DNA of 64,000 nt from Pseudoalteromonas flavipulchra NCIMB 2033 = ATCC BAA-314 (GTDB taxonomy: Bacteria > Pseudomonadota > Gammaproteobacteria > Enterobacterales > Alteromonadaceae). The notes beneath the pieces are model-generated. The model did not search any database. It was not told the origin of the DNA and was given only the letters and a program-made list of their open reading frames with translations. The translations under genes and the position numbers were made by a program. Shown in pieces: positions 42,325 to 50,736 of this stretch. The stretch spans positions 1 through 64,000 of the forward strand of contig JWIH01000025.1 of assembly GCA_000814665.1 (NCBI GenBank). The letters run 5' to 3'. How positions within the stretch are numbered: position 1 is the first letter of the stretch; each line of letters opens with the position of its first letter.

Positions 42325-44553
42325 TCAAAATTGGTAGCTTATCGTCGCTTTAATGTTTCTGCCAAGCTCTGCGGGGTCGTTTGCTTCACTTGCTGGCGCG
42401 CGCAAATAACGCTTATCCGTTAGGTTGTCTACACCAAGTCGGGCAGAAAAACCTGATAATACTCCCTCGCCTTGGTATTTTACGTTGAGGTTGTAGATAG
42501 TATAGGTTCCGGTACCGTATCCGCGTGTGATGAGATCTTCGCTAAGGCGCTGTTGAGCTCGGTAGTGTAGTAATTGAAAACCTATGTTTAGATTACTGTT
42601 CAATTGGTAATTGGTGTTCCAAGTTAGCTTATCTGCTGGCGCTTCAGAATATGGTTGGCGCGTAGGGTCAATAGTGCCTAAAAAGAAATTAGGTACACCG
42701 ACGACATCCATATTCATAGAGGCGTATCCTAGGTAAAAGTCTAATTTTTTAAATGAATACTGTGCTTCAATTTCAATACCATGACTAAATAACTTACCAA
42801 TATTTTTCGCACTGTAGTCACGATGTGTGGCGACAGGCACACCATTGCTGGGTTTGGGACCGGGTGAGCCGAGTTGCTTATTACCGCTTTCATCGATGTA
42901 ATACATAAAAGGTACATTGTCGATGTAATTATTTATCTCACTATCGAAGTACATGGCTTTTACGCTGAAATTATCCGCGAAGGATAGGTCCTGCCAGCTC
43001 AAACCAAAACCAACTTCGTAACTTTGGGAGTCTTCGGCTTTTAAATCTGGTTGTGGTTCGCTAAAGCAAATTTTTCCACCAATGTGACACCTCCATTCGT
43101 CTTTTTTATACAACTCTTGGAGCGAAGGGGCTCGAAATGCCTCTGCGGCTTTAGCGTAAAAATTAAGATAATCCGCGACTTTAAAAGTTACTCCTAACTC
43201 GCTAGAAAGCTCAGAATCATCATTATCGGAATAGCCTGTAAAGTGATTACTTGAACGGGTGTATTTATCGAATCTCACACCACCTGTGAGGAGTAATCTC
43301 TCATTTAAAAACTGACTTTGATCGATAACAGAAAGAGACCAACTCGAGGCATCGCTATCGCCATAGTAAGTTGATTTATCAGTAGGGTTTTCGTCCCATT
43401 GTTGTTGGTCGAAGCTTTCGGACTCGTACTGCGCTTCAATGGCTAATTTGTGCTTTATCTTGCCATTGAAAGTAGCCAAGTTAGCAATTCTCAGGCCTTT
43501 ACGCGTACTTTCTCCATTTTTCCCACCATCATAGTTAATTTTGTTGCTGCCGCGTTCAATATAACCTTTGGTGATTTCATCATAGGTTTTGCGCGCAAAA
43601 AGTGCCTGTACATCTAGGTCTACCAGCTCGCTAGCCCCTTGATATGTATAGTTGAGCATTCCTTCCAAGTAGTCATTTTTGTAATCTTCAGCAAGCGTGG
43701 GATAGGCCAATGCTAAGTCTATACGCTGGGCATACGGCTGATCGATTGACTCGGTTTTACTGAAATCAACTTTACTACTCAAAGTATGGTATTCATTGAT
43801 GTACCATGTATTTTTAAGCGCGAGGTTTTGACGTTTTGATTGGTTTTTTATTTTACTGATCTGTTGAATGCTATCGTCTTCAGAAGCTTTGGTGTCTGCT
43901 ACGACATCAATATCGTTAAACTCTACTTGGCCGAGGGATAAGACAGTATCGCTGTGCTCATTAAGATGGAATAGACTGACATTAATGTCATTGGCATCCG
44001 ATACAGATAAATGGGTGACCGAAGCTTTGCCGCCAAACCCATGCTGGTCATTTAGGTAATCAGCAGCGTTTTTAGTAACTAGCCGTATACTACCTCCGAT
44101 GGCTCCAGAGCCGACAGTTAAAGAGTCGGCACCTCGTAATACTTGCACTTGCTTTAATTGATCAGGGTTAATTCCTAAGGAATTAATTTGTGCGATATTT
44201 TGGCTGCCGTCCGAATCAATTTTACGTTTTACATTGTCTACAGAGATGTGTATTCGTTCACCGTATAACCCTCGAATGGCGGGTTGTCCAGAGAGCGGCG
44301 TCACGCTACCAAATAGTTCAACATTAGGGAGAGTCTTGAGTAATTGGTTTAAATCAGATGCTTGTTGCCGTGCTATTTGTTCTTCCGTTAGCGCTGAAAC
44401 TGATGCGGCGACATCGTGGTTTAATGTTGCTAATTTATGTCCCAATACCTCTATTTTTTCAATATCGGAATGGGGCGATGCGGGCGTTTCAGCGTATGCG
44501 GCAAAGCCATAGAGCGTTGCAAGAATGGATAAAGAGAGAGTAGAGAGTTTCAT
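42325..44553 (-). CDS. TonB-dependent outer membrane receptor
   Basis: Start at 44553 (MKLSTLSLSILATLYGFAAYA) with AAGGAT 9 nt upstream; the ATG at 44577 is less likely. The 742-aa receptor has a TonB-box-like 'IEKIEVLGHKLAT', a plug with 'LLKTLPNVELFGSVTPLSGQPAIRGLYGERI' and 'QVLRGADSLTVGSGAIGGSIRLVTK'. The barrel includes 'FRAPSLQELYKKDEWRCHIGGKICFSEPQPDLKAEDSQSYEVG' (shown by its 'FRAPSLQELY' and two-Cys loop) and ends 'NIKATISYQF'. The 'FRAP-x-x-x-E-L-Y' motif is typical of heme/hemoglobin and siderophore receptors, so iron or heme uptake is likely but unproven. The small OB-fold gene is divergent from it. Confidence 0.9.
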   Translation of the reverse strand: MKLSTLSLSILATLYGFAAYAETPASPHSDIEKIEVLGHKLATLNHDVAASVSALTEEQIARQQASDLNQLLKTLPNVELFGSVTPLSGQPAIRGLYGERIHISVDNVKRKIDSDGSQNIAQINSLGINPDQLKQVQVLRGADSLTVGSGAIGGSIRLVTKNAADYLNDQHGFGGKASVTHLSVSDANDINVSLFHLNEHSDTVLSLGQVEFNDIDVVADTKASEDDSIQQISKIKNQSKRQNLALKNTWYINEYHTLSSKVDFSKTESIDQPYAQRIDLALAYPTLAEDYKNDYLEGMLNYTYQGASELVDLDVQALFARKTYDEITKGYIERGSNKINYDGGKNGESTRKGLRIANLATFNGKIKHKLAIEAQYESESFDQQQWDENPTDKSTYYGDSDASSWSLSVIDQSQFLNERLLLTGGVRFDKYTRSSNHFTGYSDNDDSELSSELGVTFKVADYLNFYAKAAEAFRAPSLQELYKKDEWRCHIGGKICFSEPQPDLKAEDSQSYEVGFGLSWQDLSFADNFSVKAMYFDSEINNYIDNVPFMYYIDESGNKQLGSPGPKPSNGVPVATHRDYSAKNIGKLFSHGIEIEAQYSFKKLDFYLGYASMNMDVVGVPNFFLGTIDPTRQPYSEAPADKLTWNTNYQLNSNLNIGFQLLHYRAQQRLSEDLITRGYGTGTYTIYNLNVKYQGEGVLSGFSARLGVDNLTDKRYLRAPASEANDPAELGRNIKATISYQF

Positions 44554-44692
44554 ATTATTAATCCTTAATAAAAACAATTACCATTTGCAGTTGCGGCGAG
44601 GATGTTAGTTGTTATAAGATCTAATTGCAATAAATAATTACTTATAGTTATATATTTGAAGGCGTTACTATTCTGACTTTTAAGGAAAAAAC

Positions 44693-45163
44693 ATGAAGAA
44701 AAACAAATTGCTCTGTGGTTTAGTTACCGTACTTTTGATGTCAACGGCTGACGCTAAAACAACCGAGTTTGGTGGCGGTGCGAATATGAACAAACTTGTG
44801 GTCGCCGCAGATGTATTAAAAAACACTGAGCAGTTTGTAGGCAGTGAGATCACGCTGTCGGGTGAAGTGGTCAAGGTGTGTAAAAAACGCGGTTGTTGGA
44901 TGACACTGAAAGTAGATAACGGCGAGGAAATAAACGTAAAGGTACGGGATGGCGATATGGTTTTTCCAATGTCCGCCATTGGAAAGCAAGCCTATGCGAC
45001 TGGAGTACTCGAGCAGTTCGAGTTAGACATTGAGAAAACGAAGCGTTATTTGGCTCATAGAGCACATGAAAACGGTGAAGTGTTTGATGCAAGCAAAGTC
45101 ACTGAGGGAATGAATCTAGTTAGGCTCAAACCGGATGCAGTAACGATTTTAGAAGCACAATAA
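44693..45163 (+). CDS. DUF4920-like exported OB-fold protein
   Basis: A 156-aa protein with signal peptide (about 1-22, ending TADA). The rest resembles DUF4920 / tRNA-anticodon-like OB-fold proteins: 'FVGSEITLSGEVVKVCKKRGCWMTLKVDNGEEINVKVRDGDMVFP', 'AIGKQAYATGVLE'. Two cysteines of the 'C-x-x-x-x-C-W' motif (about 64 and 69) could bind a metal or form a disulfide. It stands next to the TonB receptor in divergent orientation, which suggests a role in metal handling (inference). It ends 4 nt from the convergent lipoprotein gene. Confidence 0.7.
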   Translation: MKKNKLLCGLVTVLLMSTADAKTTEFGGGANMNKLVVAADVLKNTEQFVGSEITLSGEVVKVCKKRGCWMTLKVDNGEEINVKVRDGDMVFPMSAIGKQAYATGVLEQFELDIEKTKRYLAHRAHENGEVFDASKVTEGMNLVRLKPDAVTILEAQ

Positions 45164-45166
45164 AAG

Positions 45167-45655
45167 CTATTTCACAAGTACAGCGTACTCGAAGTTTGTG
45201 CGCTGTGAATTTGGACTGATCACTACTTGGTAAGTGTCAGCGCCAAGCATCACATAATTTACTTTGCCGACTTTAAGTGGCTTTGGTGTACTATCTAAGT
45301 CCATGATCCAGACACCAGTTTCCGTATCCGGAGCCAAGTTTATTAAGGTTCTTCCGGCGTTATTTGGAATATATAAAGCGGCATTGCTACTTTTACCCCA
45401 AATCGCTTTGAGTTTGTGGTTTTCCGACACTAATGTGTAATCCGCAGGACCGGAAGGGCGCATATCGGTCTGACGTTTGATTTCACACTGTTCACATTGA
45501 ATTGAGGGAGCTGATAGGTGCGTTTGCAGCTGCCCATCAAAAATGATGCCTTCTGAGGCGATTCTCCACAAAGATTGACCTTCGCCCAGCTGGTGGCATC
45601 CCGACATCAGTAAGGCTGAAAATAGCAGGCTGTAATGTTTGTTGAAAATAGGCAC
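45167..45655 (-). CDS. Hypothetical lipoprotein
   Basis: A 162-aa product with signal peptide and lipobox LMSGC (Cys20). The mature domain is beta-rich ('SLWRIASEGIIFDGQLQTHL', 'YTLVSENHKLKAIWG', 'VWIMDLDSTPKPLKVGKVNYVMLG') and has an extra Cys pair in 'IQCEQCEIK'. No family was recognised. It converges on the DUF4920-like gene, 4 nt apart, and follows the Ser/Cys-tailed protein gene on the same strand with 115 nt between. Confidence 0.6.
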   Translation of the reverse strand: MPIFNKHYSLLFSALLMSGCHQLGEGQSLWRIASEGIIFDGQLQTHLSAPSIQCEQCEIKRQTDMRPSGPADYTLVSENHKLKAIWGKSSNAALYIPNNAGRTLINLAPDTETGVWIMDLDSTPKPLKVGKVNYVMLGADTYQVVISPNSQRTNFEYAVLVK

Positions 45656-45770
45656 CGGATCACCAAAAGAAACTAGTTAAACCGGTACAAATAGTAGCTA
45701 ATCTTTAGCGCCAATATAAGGCCTTAACGTTAACGAATGTAAAAGGCCGCATCCTAGAAATACTTTGTGT

Positions 45771-46451
45771 TTAACTACTACAGCCGCTACCGCAACTTGA
45801 GCCACTACTACAACTTGAGTTTGAAGAGCTTGAGGAAGAGGTGCTGCTGTCGCCACTGTCCATTGACGTACACCCGATGTGTCCAGCATAGGTTGTAGTG
45901 CTGGAATCGCCTTTGGTAATGGGCTCTCGAAAATCGGTTGCCGAGTAGTAATAGCCATTTGGGATATTAAGTAAGGCATCCAGTGCGAATAATATAGGTA
46001 AAGCAGCTGGTCTTCGCGGGGATATGCGCTCGATGCTACAGCAGGCTCGCCATGTCTTACGTAGGCTGAGTTGAGCTTTGTTTTTCCCTTTCATTGCCTC
46101 AGATGGACAATGATGTAAGAAACGGTCAAAGGCCTCGTAGCAAAAGGAGTGATACTCTTGGGTGTGTAAAATAAATTCATGCCACAGCGCATCGACAACC
46201 CGAGAGGGCATAGCTAAGGATTGATCTTCGAGCAATAAGTTCGCTTGAAAAAACTGCTTAAGACCTAACTCAACTTGTGTCAGTTGCTCATTAGTAAGCT
46301 CTGGATAATGGTGGCTGAGTTTGGGTCTTAAATGTGTGAGGTCGTAATCTTGAATAAAACTACGTCTACGTGCCGTCGTTTTTACTTTTTGATATTGTAA
46401 TACGCCAACAAAGGCTACGAACGCCGCAACAAGTATAAGAAATCCAATCAT
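45771..46451 (-). CDS. Glycine-rich-domain-like membrane protein with Ser/Cys-rich tail
   Basis: A 226-aa protein with one N-terminal TM helix (2-17) and a domain around 40-125 resembling 'glycine-rich domain-containing protein-like' families: 'VELGLKQFFQANLL', 'AMPSRVVDALWHEFILHTQEYHSFCYEAFDRFLHHCP'. The last 27 residues (200-226) are almost only Ser, Gly and Cys, with three Cys (214, 220 and 224), which is unusual. Similar Ser/Gly/Cys tails are seen in this family and may bind metal or cross-link. The ATG lacks a strong Shine-Dalgarno. Function is unknown. An overlapping frame at 45698-45979 is a shadow. Confidence 0.65.
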   Translation of the reverse strand: MIGFLILVAAFVAFVGVLQYQKVKTTARRRSFIQDYDLTHLRPKLSHHYPELTNEQLTQVELGLKQFFQANLLLEDQSLAMPSRVVDALWHEFILHTQEYHSFCYEAFDRFLHHCPSEAMKGKNKAQLSLRKTWRACCSIERISPRRPAALPILFALDALLNIPNGYYYSATDFREPITKGDSSTTTYAGHIGCTSMDSGDSSTSSSSSSNSSCSSGSSCGSGCSS

Positions 46452-46570
46452 GTTATTTCCCTATATTTTTGTGTCCTAGACTGACCGAATGTATAGAATG
46501 TGTCAATAACGGGAAATATTAGAAGCAAGATTGCTTGCCTCTAATTGATTTGATTGTAAGTTTCTTAAAT

Positions 46571-46766
46571 AACCTGAGGTTTGGATAAGGAATGTTCCAA
46601 CTCATTGCTTCTAAAGAATAACTTGGTTTTTTCCTTGTCTAGCCAGAGAGTTTTAGGGAAAACAAGGCGAATTTACGCACCAATAGCTGGCTATTGGAAG
46701 TGAATTCAACGCAGTTAGCGCTAAAACTGGCTGCTAGAAAGGCATTAATTATCCGCAGCTCAGGTT
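46571..46766. repeat. MITE-like repeat element, full copy B
   Basis: A 196-bp element running from aacctgaggtttggataa to ttatccgcagctcaggtt, inverted relative to copy A at 9053-9247. AAAT stands on both sides (46567-46570 and 46767-46770). The 3' two-thirds is nearly identical to copy A, including gcgaatttacgcacc and the palindrome 'caatagctggctattgg'. Its right end supplies the last two bases of the phaC stop codon. Confidence 0.72.
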
Positions 46767-48531
46767 AAATACTCTGTTTGACGTATTCTCCGGGGGCATC
46801 GTAAATCCCCGGTTGTTCATCACTTTGTGCGGCACGAGCTGGGACTTGCTCTGGGTTTATTTGATGTAGCCACTGCGCCCAATGCGACCACCATGACCCG
46901 CTTTCATGCTTTGCCGAAGCAAGCCACTGGGCGGGGTTTTCTTGGTCTTGTCCATCAAACCAATAACCATATTTGTTTGCACTTGGCGGGTTGACCACTC
47001 CGGCAATATGACCAGACTCACCAAGCACAAAGGTGAGCGGGCTGCTGAGCTTTTTAGCCCCCTCAAAAGTGCCTTGCCACAGCGCAATATGATCGTCACG
47101 GGTAGAGAGAAAGTAGACAGGTTGCTTTACTTTACTGAGGTCAATTTTAGTGCCACGAATACTGACAGACTTGTCTTCAATAAGCTGATTATTGAGATAT
47201 AAGTCTCGTAAAATAAAGTTGTGGCAGGCCGCTGTTAGATTTGTACTATCACTATTCCAGTAGAGTAAATCTAAGTCGGCAGGCGCTTTGCCTTTGAGGT
47301 AATTATTGACGAAGTAATTCCAATACAAGCTGTTTTCTCTCAGCATACTAAAAGAAGTACCGAGCAGATGCCCTGACATCACGCCATTTTGATTATTATA
47401 CTGTTCTAGCGCATTAATGGTGGGCTCATTGATAAATGCGCCAAGTTCACCTGGCTGCGAGAAATCTAAAATTGTGGTCAGCAAGGTTGCACTTTTTACT
47501 CTTTGTTTGATGCGTTTAGCAGCAATATAGGCCATACATGTGGTGAGTAGAGTACCGCCGATACAATAACCCACAGTATGGATTTGCGTTTCGCCTGTTT
47601 GTTTTTCTGTTTGCTCTAAAGCACATAACACACCGTCGACGACATAGTCGTCAAACGCAATATTTGCCATGCTTGGATCTGGGTTTTTCCATGACATCAT
47701 TAGCACGGTATACCCTTGTTCAAGTGCCCATTTAACCATCGAGTTATCTGCTCTCAAGTCCAAAATATAGTATTTATTAACAAATGGCGGCACGATAAGC
47801 AGGGGAGTCTTGTGCACTTGCTCCGTAGTCGGATGATATTGGATCAATTCAAACAAGTGGTTTTGGAATACCACTCTACCCGGTGTACAAGCCAGGTCTT
47901 CTCCAAGTGTATACGCATTTTCATTGGTCATGCTGACTCGGAGCATTTCAGTACTTTTGGTTAAATCTTTTTTTAAGCGCGCCAGTCCATCGAATAGATT
48001 CTGCCCGTTACTTTCTAGCGTCAGCTTGAGTAATTCTGGGTTGGTTGAAACAAAGTTGCTCGGTGATACTGAATTAACGGACTGTCTTGCAAAAAACGCT
48101 AATCGCTCTTTAAGTTTTGGGTCGAGACCTGGAGTATTTTCAATGGTGTTTTGTAGTGATTGTCCAAACCAAAGATAGCTTTGTTTTAGGTAGTTAAACC
48201 AAGGGTTCTCTTGCCAATCTGGGTCTACAAAGCGTTTGTCTCCACGCTCAGGGCTAATAATGTCTTCTTTCTCATCGGTAGTTTGCGGCATAAAACTGTT
48301 TTGAAAAATAGCAAACTGAGTTTGCCACCACGCATTTTGCTGTTTAATAAAGGTTTCCGGTTGCTGATTGAGTGCACTGAGCCAACTTTGTAAGTCGGCT
48401 TGGTTTTGCTCATTTAATGCATTTTGTAATGGATTCTCTTTACCAAAATTTGTCGCTGCGAGCTGCCACAATTCTTGGTTATATTGCCACCACGCAGTTA
48501 ACCCTTGCTCAATATTTGCTTGAGTGCCCAT
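46765..48531 (-). CDS. phaC: Class I poly(3-hydroxyalkanoate) synthase
   Basis: A 588-aa enzyme with the PhaC N-terminal domain (about 60-235) and the alpha/beta hydrolase domain. The lipase-like box G-Y-C323-I-G-G holds the catalytic Cys. The Asp is in 'YFLSTRDDHIALW' and the His in 'LGESGHIAGVVNPP', completing the triad. 'WNSDSTNLTAACHNFILRDLYLNN' is a class I hallmark. It polymerises 3-hydroxybutyryl-CoA at the granule surface. It is last in the phaB-phaP-phaC run. The stop codon TAA is formed by T from the flanking AAAT plus AA from the end of repeat copy B, so the C-terminus may be altered by that insertion. Confidence 0.95.
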   Translation of the reverse strand: MGTQANIEQGLTAWWQYNQELWQLAATNFGKENPLQNALNEQNQADLQSWLSALNQQPETFIKQQNAWWQTQFAIFQNSFMPQTTDEKEDIISPERGDKRFVDPDWQENPWFNYLKQSYLWFGQSLQNTIENTPGLDPKLKERLAFFARQSVNSVSPSNFVSTNPELLKLTLESNGQNLFDGLARLKKDLTKSTEMLRVSMTNENAYTLGEDLACTPGRVVFQNHLFELIQYHPTTEQVHKTPLLIVPPFVNKYYILDLRADNSMVKWALEQGYTVLMMSWKNPDPSMANIAFDDYVVDGVLCALEQTEKQTGETQIHTVGYCIGGTLLTTCMAYIAAKRIKQRVKSATLLTTILDFSQPGELGAFINEPTINALEQYNNQNGVMSGHLLGTSFSMLRENSLYWNYFVNNYLKGKAPADLDLLYWNSDSTNLTAACHNFILRDLYLNNQLIEDKSVSIRGTKIDLSKVKQPVYFLSTRDDHIALWQGTFEGAKKLSSPLTFVLGESGHIAGVVNPPSANKYGYWFDGQDQENPAQWLASAKHESGSWWSHWAQWLHQINPEQVPARAAQSDEQPGIYDAPGEYVKQSI

Positions 48532-48593
48532 ACAGGTAGATCCTTTGTGTTGTTTGAACGGGTAAGGCGACCTAAGTCGCCCAAAATTGCAGG

Positions 48594-48941
48594 TTATTGC
48601 GCTTTCGCGGTTTTTAGCGTTTCTTTACCAAGAGATTCTAAGCTGTCTTTAAATTCTTGACCTAATTGAGAAAGCTTTTGACCATCTTGGATCATCTGTT
48701 GGCTTAGAGCGTTTAACGCGTTCAACTGACTTGCGTTAAAATCCATCATAGATTTTGCATCTTTGATTTCAGTCGCTTGCTTTAGCTGCTCAATGGATGT
48801 TTTAGTGATCTGTTCAGCCGAGTGCAGCTGAATTTTAGAGAGTGCTTCGATGTTTTTTGCTACGATTTGGTTAAACTGTACCGCTGGTGCAAAGAATTGC
48901 TCAGTTTGTTCGTTGAATGTTTTGAATAAATCGCTGTACAT
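48594..48941 (-). CDS. phaP: Phasin family protein
   Basis: A 115-aa, entirely helical protein starting MYSDLFKTFNEQTEQFFAPAVQFNQIVAKN, typical of the phasin_2 family ('F...P...FNQI...NIEAL...Q'). It has a Leu/Gln-rich amphipathic pattern through to the end. Phasins coat PHB granules and set their size. It lies between phaB and phaC on the same strand. A GGCGAC/GTCGCC hairpin at 48566-48581 in the gap to phaC could protect or partly terminate the phasin mRNA, as phasin is needed in large amounts. The ribosome binding site is AAGGAAA. Confidence 0.88.
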   Translation of the reverse strand: MYSDLFKTFNEQTEQFFAPAVQFNQIVAKNIEALSKIQLHSAEQITKTSIEQLKQATEIKDAKSMMDFNASQLNALNALSQQMIQDGQKLSQLGQEFKDSLESLGKETLKTAKAQ

Positions 48942-49057
48942 GGTCTTTTCCTTGTTATCGATTAAATTAACACAATGGATGATAGTGATTAGTTAGCACC
49001 ACCGAACATCAGGTACAGCTCGCTCCCTCGGTGGTATTTAACCTGAGGTTATTTAGG

Positions 49058-49807
49058 TTATTGCATATATAGGCCGCCATTGAGCGACAGGGTTTCGCCA
49101 GTAATGTAACCGGCTGCTTTTGATGCTAAGTAAGCAACTGCAGCTGCAACTTCGTCAGGCGTGGCTAAACGTTGCATCGGTACTTGTGCTTTTATGCTAT
49201 TTAATACGTCTTCACGCATGGCGCTTACCATAGGCGTTTCTGTGTAGCCTGGTGCTACTGCATTGACGGTGACACCGCTTCTTGCACCTTCATAGGCTAG
49301 CGCTTTGGTAAAACCAATCATGCCTGCTTTTGCGGCGGAATAATTAGCCTGCCCAAATTGACCTTTTAGGCCATTAACGCTGGAGATATTAACGATACGG
49401 CCTTGCTTATTTGCGCACATTGCCGCAAAGACTGGGTTGGTCATATTAAAGAGAGAATTTAAATTGGTGTTGATCACCTCGCTCCATTGCGCGTGGGTCA
49501 TTTTTTTAAACGCTGAGTCGCGTGTGATCCCGGCGTTGTTTACGAGTAGATCGATATTCCCAAATTCTTGTAAGACCTGAGTCATCGCTGTGTGGCACTG
49601 CTCAGCATTAGTCACATCCAAGAATAAAGGTTTTACTGCCGCTGGGTTTATTTGTAGCGTGTTAAGCCAGAGATCAAAGTCGGCCTCATTACGCCTTTCG
49701 CTTGCTATCGCTACAACAAAAAAATCTTTTTCAATGAGTGTTTTCGTAATAGCAGAACCTATCCCACCAAAGGCACCAGTTACCACCGCAATTTGCTTGT
49801 TTTCCAT
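49058..49807 (-). CDS. phaB: Acetoacetyl-CoA reductase
   Basis: A 249-aa short-chain dehydrogenase. The NADPH-binding 'VVTGAFGGIGSAI' (10-22), 'NNAGITRDSAFKKM', catalytic Ser in 'IVNISSVNG' and 'YSAAK' are all present. The segment 'RDSAFKKMTHAQWSEVINTNLNSLFNMT' is strongly PhaB-like. The enzyme makes (R)-3-hydroxybutyryl-CoA for PhaC. No phaA thiolase gene is visible next to it, so this must come from elsewhere. An AACCTGAGG repeat end (49040-49050) lies 7 nt after the stop. First gene of the phaB-phaP-phaC run. Confidence 0.92.
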   Translation of the reverse strand: MENKQIAVVTGAFGGIGSAITKTLIEKDFFVVAIASERRNEADFDLWLNTLQINPAAVKPLFLDVTNAEQCHTAMTQVLQEFGNIDLLVNNAGITRDSAFKKMTHAQWSEVINTNLNSLFNMTNPVFAAMCANKQGRIVNISSVNGLKGQFGQANYSAAKAGMIGFTKALAYEGARSGVTVNAVAPGYTETPMVSAMREDVLNSIKAQVPMQRLATPDEVAAAVAYLASKAAGYITGETLSLNGGLYMQ

Positions 49808-50022
49808 AACGCTCCCGCGAAAAAAGAGGCTATACCAACATACTTCCTAGCCGAGTTAGCTTATCGAGTATTTTTGCTGGTATTTATGACAAATTGGTCG
49901 CGAGTTGATGTCAGTTTGAAGACAGCGGAAACGAAATTAGGAACGCACAACGTAAATTTAATTAAGTTTTTTCCAGCTTTTCCGATATGTATAGCAAACA
50001 GTGTCTATCCCAAGGAGTGAAA

Positions 50023-50565
50023 ATGGATATTCAAATACATCAAGGTAGCTTATCACCGCTAAAGCAACAGACTGAATTGAAATCACAAGGCTCGGCCCAA
50101 GTTACTTCCAACCAGATAAAGACGAAATCACCAAGCGATGCGGAAGAAAAGCAAGAGGTACCCGCGATGCTCTCCAAAGAGCTTGATGATGAAGCAGCAG
50201 GTTATAAAGAAGATAACCCTGTATTTAAAGAGGATTATGAAAACTTAGAAAAGGCAATGGACCTTATTCAAGCGCAAATTCGTAAACTCCAAGAAAGAAT
50301 TAATAAGCTGATGCAATCCCGAGAACAGCGATTTTTAAAAGTCGAACAGCACCCAGATGCGATTAATGATGAGCAGCAAGCTTTAATCGAACACGTAGGC
50401 AGTAAAAAGTACCGTGACCAAACAAAAGTAGATGAAGTGGAAGTGCTTGAAGAGCAGCTCTCTGAATTTAAACAGCAAGAAGCGGAGCTTCGCATTCAGA
50501 TGTTAAAGATGATTTTGGCGGAGCGAGAACGGTTGGAAGAGCTTAAACGCAAAGGAAAACGGTAA
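50023..50565 (+). CDS. Hypothetical coiled-coil protein
   Basis: Start at 50023 (MDIQIHQGSLSPLKQQTELK) because AAGGAG stands 7 nt upstream; the frame continues to 49987 without such a site. The 180-aa protein has a polar, disordered first third and a long charged coiled coil from about 65 to 180 ('YENLEKAMDLIQAQIRKLQERINKLM' region, then 'VDEVEVLEEQLSEFKQQEAEL'). It has no signal peptide or TM helix. No family is recognised. It lies divergent from phaB and upstream of the DUF4910 gene on the same strand. Confidence 0.6.
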   Translation: MDIQIHQGSLSPLKQQTELKSQGSAQVTSNQIKTKSPSDAEEKQEVPAMLSKELDDEAAGYKEDNPVFKEDYENLEKAMDLIQAQIRKLQERINKLMQSREQRFLKVEQHPDAINDEQQALIEHVGSKKYRDQTKVDEVEVLEEQLSEFKQQEAELRIQMLKMILAERERLEELKRKGKR

Positions 50566-50736
50566 CTTTTTACCACTAAAAGGTAACAGTATGTTGTATA
50601 AGTAATTTTTGAGAGTTATATTTTATTGGATAATCTTTTGGAAATAATGCGTGGCGTGCCAACGATATCCATTTAGAGCAATAAACGCACTAGAAAAATA
50701 AAGTGTATCATATTCGGGAAATAAGGAGTTTAGAAC

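Noticed and set aside
45698..45979. Minus-strand open frame of 93 codons
   Set aside because: It overlaps the 3' end of the Ser/Cys-tailed protein gene in another frame and has no motif.
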